A stretch of 64,000 nt of DNA, from the NCBI GenBank assembly GCA_002633025.1, contig NMRB01000807.1, forward strand, positions 195,200 through 259,199, in the 5' to 3' direction. Every line of letters begins with the position of its first letter. The stretch's first letter is position 1. The notes below the pieces were generated by a model. That model saw only the letters and a program-made list of their open reading frames with translations. It was not told the DNA's origin and made no database searches. This DNA comes from Notospermus geniculatus. Taxonomy: Eukaryota; Nemertea; Pilidiophora; Heteronemertea; Lineidae. Below, in pieces: positions 58,133-64,000 of this stretch. The translations under genes were made by a program, and so were the position numbers.

Positions 58133-59650
58133 GTAAAATCCCAATTATACACCGACTAAATCTGCTAACTTAGAAATTTGGCCTTCTCTCTAACCTTACT
58201 GATAAATAAGAGATAGAAAATGACTATTGGATGTGGATCCCCTCCCAAACCATCCTAATTTAGTATATAAGCCAATAAACACAGAACTTTGTCATCTATT
58301 CATCTATCGACGGCCGAGTCTCGGGCTCGAATTTAGGTTTCGGTTTTATCATAAGCGGACCTCTGACCTCATTTGCAAACGGAAATTTTACATTCGGGAA
58401 TTTCCGATTGTCGTCGGCGAGATCAACGCACATTCCATGAATTGCCATTGTGTTATGCAGATTGGGGGCGAGAGGTCAGACTACACATGTAATTAGATTT
58501 CGACCAATGGGAGTATTTGTTATTGTTTACATTGAGCGAACGGAAAGAATAGAGTACGTTTTTGTATCCATTCACACAACAAAGGTTTTGTGTCCGTTTG
58601 TTGGCTAGTATTTTTTTGAAGTGGAAAAATAGTCATTGGGCATATTAAAGGAAAGATAATCTCTGCTCTCTGGCAGACGAGAGACAATGCCACACGTGAA
58701 GAGACGACGACAGGCTGCTGTCATTGGATGGACACCTGGTGACACCGACTAGAACTAGGCCTACTTGTCTCTGATGCCAATCCAAAGCTGGTAATTGGTG
58801 GTAAAATCCCAATACACCGACTATCTGCTTAAATTTAGAAACTTGCCCATCTCTCCGACTTTACAGATGACTAAAAGAGGTAGAAAATGAGTGTTTGGAT
58901 GTGGATCCCCTCTCAAACCATCCTAATTTAGTATATAAGCCAATAATCACAGAACTTTTGCCATCTATTCATCTATCGACGGCCCAGTCTCGGGCTCGGA
59001 TTTAGGTTTCGGTTTTATCATAAGCGGACCTCTGACCTCATTTGCAAACGGAAATTTTACACTCGGCAATTTCCGATTGTCGTCGGCGAGATCAACGCAC
59101 ATTCCATGAATTGCCATTGTGTTATGCAGATTGGGGGGCGAGAGGTCAGAATAATTAGATTTCGACCAATGGAGCATTGTTATTGTTTATATTTAGCGAA
59201 CGGAAAGAATAGAGCACGTGTTGTATCCATTCACACAACAAAGATTTTGTGTCCGTTTGTTGGCTATACTTCTTCTGAAGTGGAGAAATACTCATTGGGC
59301 ATATTAAAGGAAAGATACTGGGTCGTATTTTAGAACGTTCCTAAACGTTAAGGTTGACCTTAAGTCTGTTGTAAAACCATCGAGAACAATAGATTTAAGG
59401 TGGACCTTAATATTAAGGAACGTTCTAAAATACGGCCCACTGTCTGCTCTCTGGTAGACGAGGGACAATTCCACACGTGAAGACGACATGCCGCTGTCAT
59501 TGGATGAATGCCTGGTGTCACCGAATAGAACTAGGCCTACTTTTGTCTCTGATGCCAATCCAAAGCTAGTTGGTGGTAAAATTCCACCTCACCAAATAAA
59601 TCTGCTAACTTAGAAATTTGGCGATCTCTCCGACTTTACTGATGTCTTGC
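58133..59650 (+). repeat. Tandem array of a ~660-bp repeat (array A, about 2.1 units)
   Basis: Units begin at GTAAAATCCCA near 58133 and 58799, and a truncated third at about 59575. Shared landmarks: GGATGTGGATCCCCTC, TTTAGTATATAAGCCAATAA, ATCTATCGACGGCC, TTTCCGATTGTCGTCGGCGA and AAGACGAC-type ends. No coding frame is conserved. Each unit holds TATATAAG, so a TATA box or an LTR-like origin is possible. Family not recognised. Confidence 0.82.
59320..59438. mobile_element. Palindromic MITE inside array A (ACT target duplication)
   Basis: 119 bp; arms GGGTCGTATTTTAGAACGTT and reverse complement, flanked by ACT at 59317-59319 and 59439-59441. The preceding repeat unit lacks the insertion. Confidence 0.8.
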
Positions 59651-60040
59651 AGCGAGTATACGATTTTCCACCAAGAAACTGAAAGGATGCATGAACTTCC
59701 CTCACTAGGGAAACTGTCATGCACGTATATGACCCATGATCCCACACAGCTCCATAAAAGCAGGCAGCAATGAAAATCATGTGGGTTATTACCAGATATC
59801 AATGCCATAAACGGACCATCTTCCCAATCCCACTTACGTTACTTCTGTCTCTCTGAGAACCACCATTAGGCTCCATAACCGAATTAGTTTCCCACAAAGG
59901 ACTAACTACCTCGACTTATGTCCATTGGTTCCATTGACTTCTCTACCAATATTATCTGCTTATTGCAACTTCACCTTTAGATCTCCCGGCGATGTGATCA
60001 CTGTTATTGCAGGAGCGCGTCGGAAATAACCTAATGATGG

Positions 60041-60061
60041 GTCGTCGTCGTCGTCGTCGTC
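60041..60061 (+). repeat. (GTC)7 microsatellite
   Basis: Seven perfect GTC units. No open frame of interest uses it. Confidence 0.9.
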
Positions 60062-60520
60062 TGAACGTCAGGGTATTCGCATTCTTTTTGCTATTTTTCT
60101 GGCAATGCAGTTACATGTAGGTGGAGTTATACCATCACATTTCGCCATATAGTGAGATAGATGAGCGCCGAAAAAACTACAACCACAGTCAGCACTGATG
60201 AGAAAACTCAATTCGTGCAAGGTTCAATATCCAGTGGCAATGGCCGACCGTGATGACACCCTGGGGATACGTAGAAGGTCAACAGACCACTTTGTTCACA
60301 TATGCAGGTTTATGCCATTAAATATGGGTGAATTAATGATACCTTGTGGAATTAAAGCTAAAAGGAATCGTTTTCAAACATCGTAAACGAGGTGTAAGCT
60401 GCGTGTACACTGGCAACATTTGCCCAACACTTTAGTTTCCAACATTCAAACAACATTCCTGAGGAACGCAATTTTGTCACCCCTGTATACACTGGCCAAC
60501 AAACTATAAGCAACCTTCAC

Positions 60521-60754
60521 TGTTAGAAAAAACAGAAGAATTCAACAAAATTTTCTGGCAGCAGAGTTTCAAGTTACAGGCATCTGAACCAATGACCTGC
60601 GTTTTATGTTACACATAGGAGGGACTTTCCAAAAAAGGGTCATGGGCAATGACATAATATTCCTTTGACCTTGAATCCTTTCTGTAAATTTACAGAAAGT
60701 GCTTGAAACTCTGCTGCCAGAAAATTCTGTAAAATTCTTCTGTTTTTTCTAACA
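60521..60754. mobile_element. Inverted-repeat element with TG...CA ends
   Basis: Arms TGTTAGAAAAAACAGAAGAA and reverse complement extend inward about 50 bases through CAGCAGAGTTTCAAG. No target duplication was identified. Confidence 0.68.
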
Positions 60755-62423
60755 TGTGTTTGAAAAACACACTGGAAAACTCTTATCTTCCCACAGCAGG
60801 GGTTTGTACCTCGCTCCTCTGCATCCACTCACAAAAACTTGTGCGAGTGTATGAAGAGGAACGAGACCAAAGCCCTGCTGTGGGAGGATGGAAAACTCTT
60901 CTCCTCTGTCCACACTAGACAATATTTCCAACAAGGTGTTGTTACTCTCATGGCGTTTAGGCTGCAGTGCACGTACATGTTTATGTGCATTGTAACAAGG
61001 ATACAACACTAAATGTGTTCTGTACGCTGAAGCACGTTTCGAGCCTATGCATCATTTCGTATGGATATCGCAGAAAAGATAATATCCATCAAGAAAAGAA
61101 ACTCCTTCAATATCCATATAAATGGTATTGCTATATCGCCAAATTTCCAAGTGCGTCTTCCACATCGATCCCGGTGCCCTGTGCAAATACGTTTTGGTAT
61201 AACGCGCTATATTTAGAATATGATGAGAAACGAATCGATTTAAGCGCAAAATATATATGTTTAGGAGACATCACCGTCTCGAGAAAACCATGTAGAAGTA
61301 ACTGGATTTCACAGAGTTGTTTTGGGGAACTTGGTGTAAAAATACTCACAAACATTCAAAATTACTTCCATATAGTAGTCAATCGTTAAAAAAGCAGTTT
61401 CTGTCCCCATCCCTTGCCTACTTCAAATATCTTAAATATTTTTATACCCATCAACGTAAAGACCGATTTGAAACAAAAAAATTTGAAAAATTACTCCAGC
61501 ACATAACTGAGTGTGCGTTCCACCCACCCCACCCCCATACAATAGGTAGAAACCTCTGAAAGGGTTCATGAAATGAAGTACAAACATAGGGTGCCATGCT
61601 CGTACAAAGAAGTAAACTAAAGCATTGAAAGAACACGTATCCTCAGAGTGAAATCAACTACTCTTAACTTGACAATAGGTAATGTGTAACGAACAAAATT
61701 AGATCAAGCAAACCTCAAGAGTATCAAATGTAATTTAGCAAGCTAATGTACAGCAATAAACAGCTAACGCAAACCGAAAGCAACAAAACGAAACCGATTT
61801 GCACTTACATTCTTTCGGTAATTGCATTTCGTGGCGGAAAGTTGCTACATTGCCTCTTGAGAGAGACACTTCAATGTTATTTCAACACGAATTCATCTCG
61901 CCATGTTAGACTATTTGGCTGGTATAGCATCCACTGTACTCTAGCATTGTTTTTACGCTGTAATTTTAGCCAGGTTTGTTTTGACGTCAACATAAGAAAA
62001 TTGCCAGCAGAATTTCGTTACGTCAATAAGGCAAGCTTGTGACTATACTAATTTGGGAGGACTGTTGCTTACCATGGTTTCGTTAATTTCCCGAATGGGT
62101 TTTTTTTCCTTCGTCCATTGATCAGCCCACGCCTTGACTGACGGAAATTGCATAACGGAAGAGCCTTGTCTCTTTTAATTCTGCATCCATTCCACAAGTC
62201 TTTTTTGCAACGGGATTTTTTTTATTCTTCTAGTTGTCGACAGCCACTCTACTATTGTTAGCGTGAATTGTTTTAATCAAGCAGAACACATTGTCAAATA
62301 ATCACAAAACCTTTAAACTGCTAGACTCAATTAACAGGTTTTTTTGTAATTTAAAATTGACCACAGTAATGATTAGGCCTACAGCTACTGACAGAACGTA
62401 TCACTGAGTAATGTTCGCATAGT

Positions 62424-62668
62424 ACTCTAAACTCCCACTTCCCTGTCCCATTCCTGAACTCAGAAAAAATGGCCAAATCCTAAGTTGAAGATATGGCACG
62501 CTGTCATTCTTTTTTTCCCAGGCTCGGGAGTGGGACAGTAAGTGGACAGGACGTTACTTACTGTTTCTGAACATACCCCCACCCCATTATCTTCAACTTA
62601 GGACTTAATTATACTCATTTTTTCCGAGTTCAGGAATGGGACATCTGTGTAAGTGGGAGTTTAGAGTA
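62424..62668. mobile_element. Inverted-repeat MITE
   Basis: 245 bp; ends ACTCTAAACTCCCACTT and reverse complement, with further pairing of CTGTCCCATTCCTGAACTC-like and CCTAAGTTGAAGAT segments. Confidence 0.75.
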
Positions 62669-62879
62669 TTTCGATGTATCGTTCAGTATATCAAAATCGC
62701 ATTTGTAAGGTTGCATATAGGCCTGGCTTTGCCACTTGATCTAGCTCCTCAAAAATATCAAGACATCCGAAAAGCGTCAGAGTCAGGACTTCGCTTCGAA
62801 GATATCAATAGCCTGCTGTGTAGTCAGCAACGAACTATCATCAATACGAGAAACTGGACACCGCGGCTATAAAGGACTA

Positions 62880-63802
62880 TTTTTCCACTTCAAGAGAAGT
62901 ACTCGCCAACAAACGGACACAAAATCTTTGTTGTGTGAATGGATACAACAACGTGCTGTATTCTTTCCGTTCGCTGAATGTAAACAATAACAAATAATCC
63001 CATTGGTCGAAATCTAATTAGCCTGACCTCTCACCCCCAATCTGCATAACACAATGGGAATTCATGGAATGTGAGATGATCTCGCCGACGACAATCGGAA
63101 ACTGCCGAGTGTAAAGTTTCCGTTTGCAAATGAGGTCAAAGGTCCGCTTATGATAAAACCGAAACCTAAATTCGAACCCGAGACTGGGCCGTCGATAGAT
63201 GAATAGATGGGAAAAGTCCTGTGTTTATTGGCTTATATACTAAATTACGGTGGTTTGGGAGGCGATCCACATCCAATAGTCATTTTCCACCTCTTCGTCA
63301 TCAGTAAAGTCGGAGAAATGGCCAAATTTCTAAGTTATTAGCAGATTTAGTCGGCGTAATGGGATTTTACCACCAACCAGCTTGCGCTGGCATCAGAGAC
63401 AAGTAGGCCTAGTTGTATTCGATGACACCAGGTGTTCATTCAATGACAGCGGCCTGTCGTCTTCACGTGTGGCATTGTCTCTTGTCTACCAGAGAGCAGA
63501 CAGTATCTTCCCTTTAATATGCCCAATGACTATTTTTGCGTTTCAAAAGAAGTACATTTGTACTCGCCAACAAACGGACACAAAATCTTTGTTGTGTGAA
63601 TGGATACAACAACGGGCTCTATTCTTTCGTTCGCTAAATGTAAACAATAACAAATACTCCCATTGGTCGAAATATAATATTTTTTACCTCTGACCCCCAA
63701 TCTGCATAACACAATGGGAATTCATTCACGGAATGTGCGTTGATCTCGCCGACGACAATCGGAAATTGCCGAGTGTAAAATTTCCGTTCGCAAATGAGGT
63801 CA
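62880..63802 (-). repeat. Tandem array of the ~660-bp repeat (array B, inverted)
   Basis: The reverse complement of array A: two partial units with the same landmarks (GGCTTATATACTAAATTACGG, TCGCCGACGACAATCGGAAA, TAGGCCTAGTTGTATTCGATG). Homology stops at about 63802. Confidence 0.82.
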
Positions 63803-64000
63803 CCTGACCTTACAACTGCATTGATGGTGTACAACACTAAAGGAGTTTGCATGTACTTTGCAGCCACTGTGTTTCATGCCCTGAATGCCTTTCCGGGCTG
63901 GCTCCCAAAAGCCATGTAAGCCAATCTATCAATTCCAGTCAACGGTCCCAACTAATACTGGTACTAACATCGTTCATTAAGGCGGATTACCAGTGCCAGC
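63803..64000. other. Window end, no feature seen
   Basis: No repeat or exon recognised in the last 198 bases. Confidence 0.4.

Larger units (their letters stand above)
59651..62423. other. DNA between the two inverted arrays
   Basis: Contains a (GTC)7 microsatellite and an inverted-repeat element at 60521-60754. A segment around 60460-60490 (TGTATACACTGGCCAACAA) recurs in reverse near 35061. No gene supported. Confidence 0.45.

Noticed and set aside
1-64000. CRISPR arrays, bacterial operons, phage or retroviral coding regions
   Set aside because: No direct-repeat/spacer pattern, no ribosome-binding-site gene strings, and no reverse transcriptase, integrase or capsid motifs were seen in the open frames.

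Overview
This is eukaryotic nuclear DNA from an animal. Genes are split by GT-AG introns, protein-coding DNA is only a few percent of the window, and most recognisable structure is transposon-derived. The gene content (a two-domain C-type lectin-like protein, claudin-like four-helix proteins, a peptide-receptor-like GPCR), the density of small inverted-repeat elements and the frequent words TACATGTA and TAGGCCTA suggest a marine invertebrate, most likely a non-vertebrate deuterostome (echinoderm, hemichordate or cephalochordate). That placement is inference, not proof.

Layout. 222-3034 (minus): a complete five-exon gene for a secreted protein with two C-type lectin-like domains. 5362-12980 (plus): a complete three-exon claudin-like gene whose 6.5 kb first intron holds a tandem pair of Helitrons, one carrying a nested insertion, and a tRNA-derived SINE. 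13.5-14.5 kb: TTAA-flanked MITEs, one nested in another. 16332-19520 (minus): a three-exon rhodopsin-family GPCR with one frameshift near its N-terminus; both introns contain MITEs, one with telomere-like repeats. 19.75-20.2 kb: a MITE interrupted by another MITE. 24904-25312 (plus): first exon of a second claudin-like gene, a diverged paralogue of the first; its other exons were not found. 25-42 kb: gene-poor, with scattered MITEs and one weak minus-strand candidate. 42352-48017: a 2.6 kb block present twice around a 414-base gap, probably two haplotypes assembled in series. 53162-54909: a second duplicated block with an N exactly at its breakpoint. 58.1-59.65 kb and 62.9-63.8 kb: oppositely oriented arrays of an unrecognised ~660 bp tandem repeat.

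No operon-like system is present. The three confident genes encode cell-surface or secreted proteins but share no visible pathway. The most informative material is the transposon record. Several insertions can be read at base resolution because an uninterrupted copy lies in the same window: a PIF/Harbinger-like element in one of two tandem Helitrons (TAA duplication), a TTAA element in a copy of another MITE, and a small palindrome in one unit of the 660 bp array (ACT duplication).
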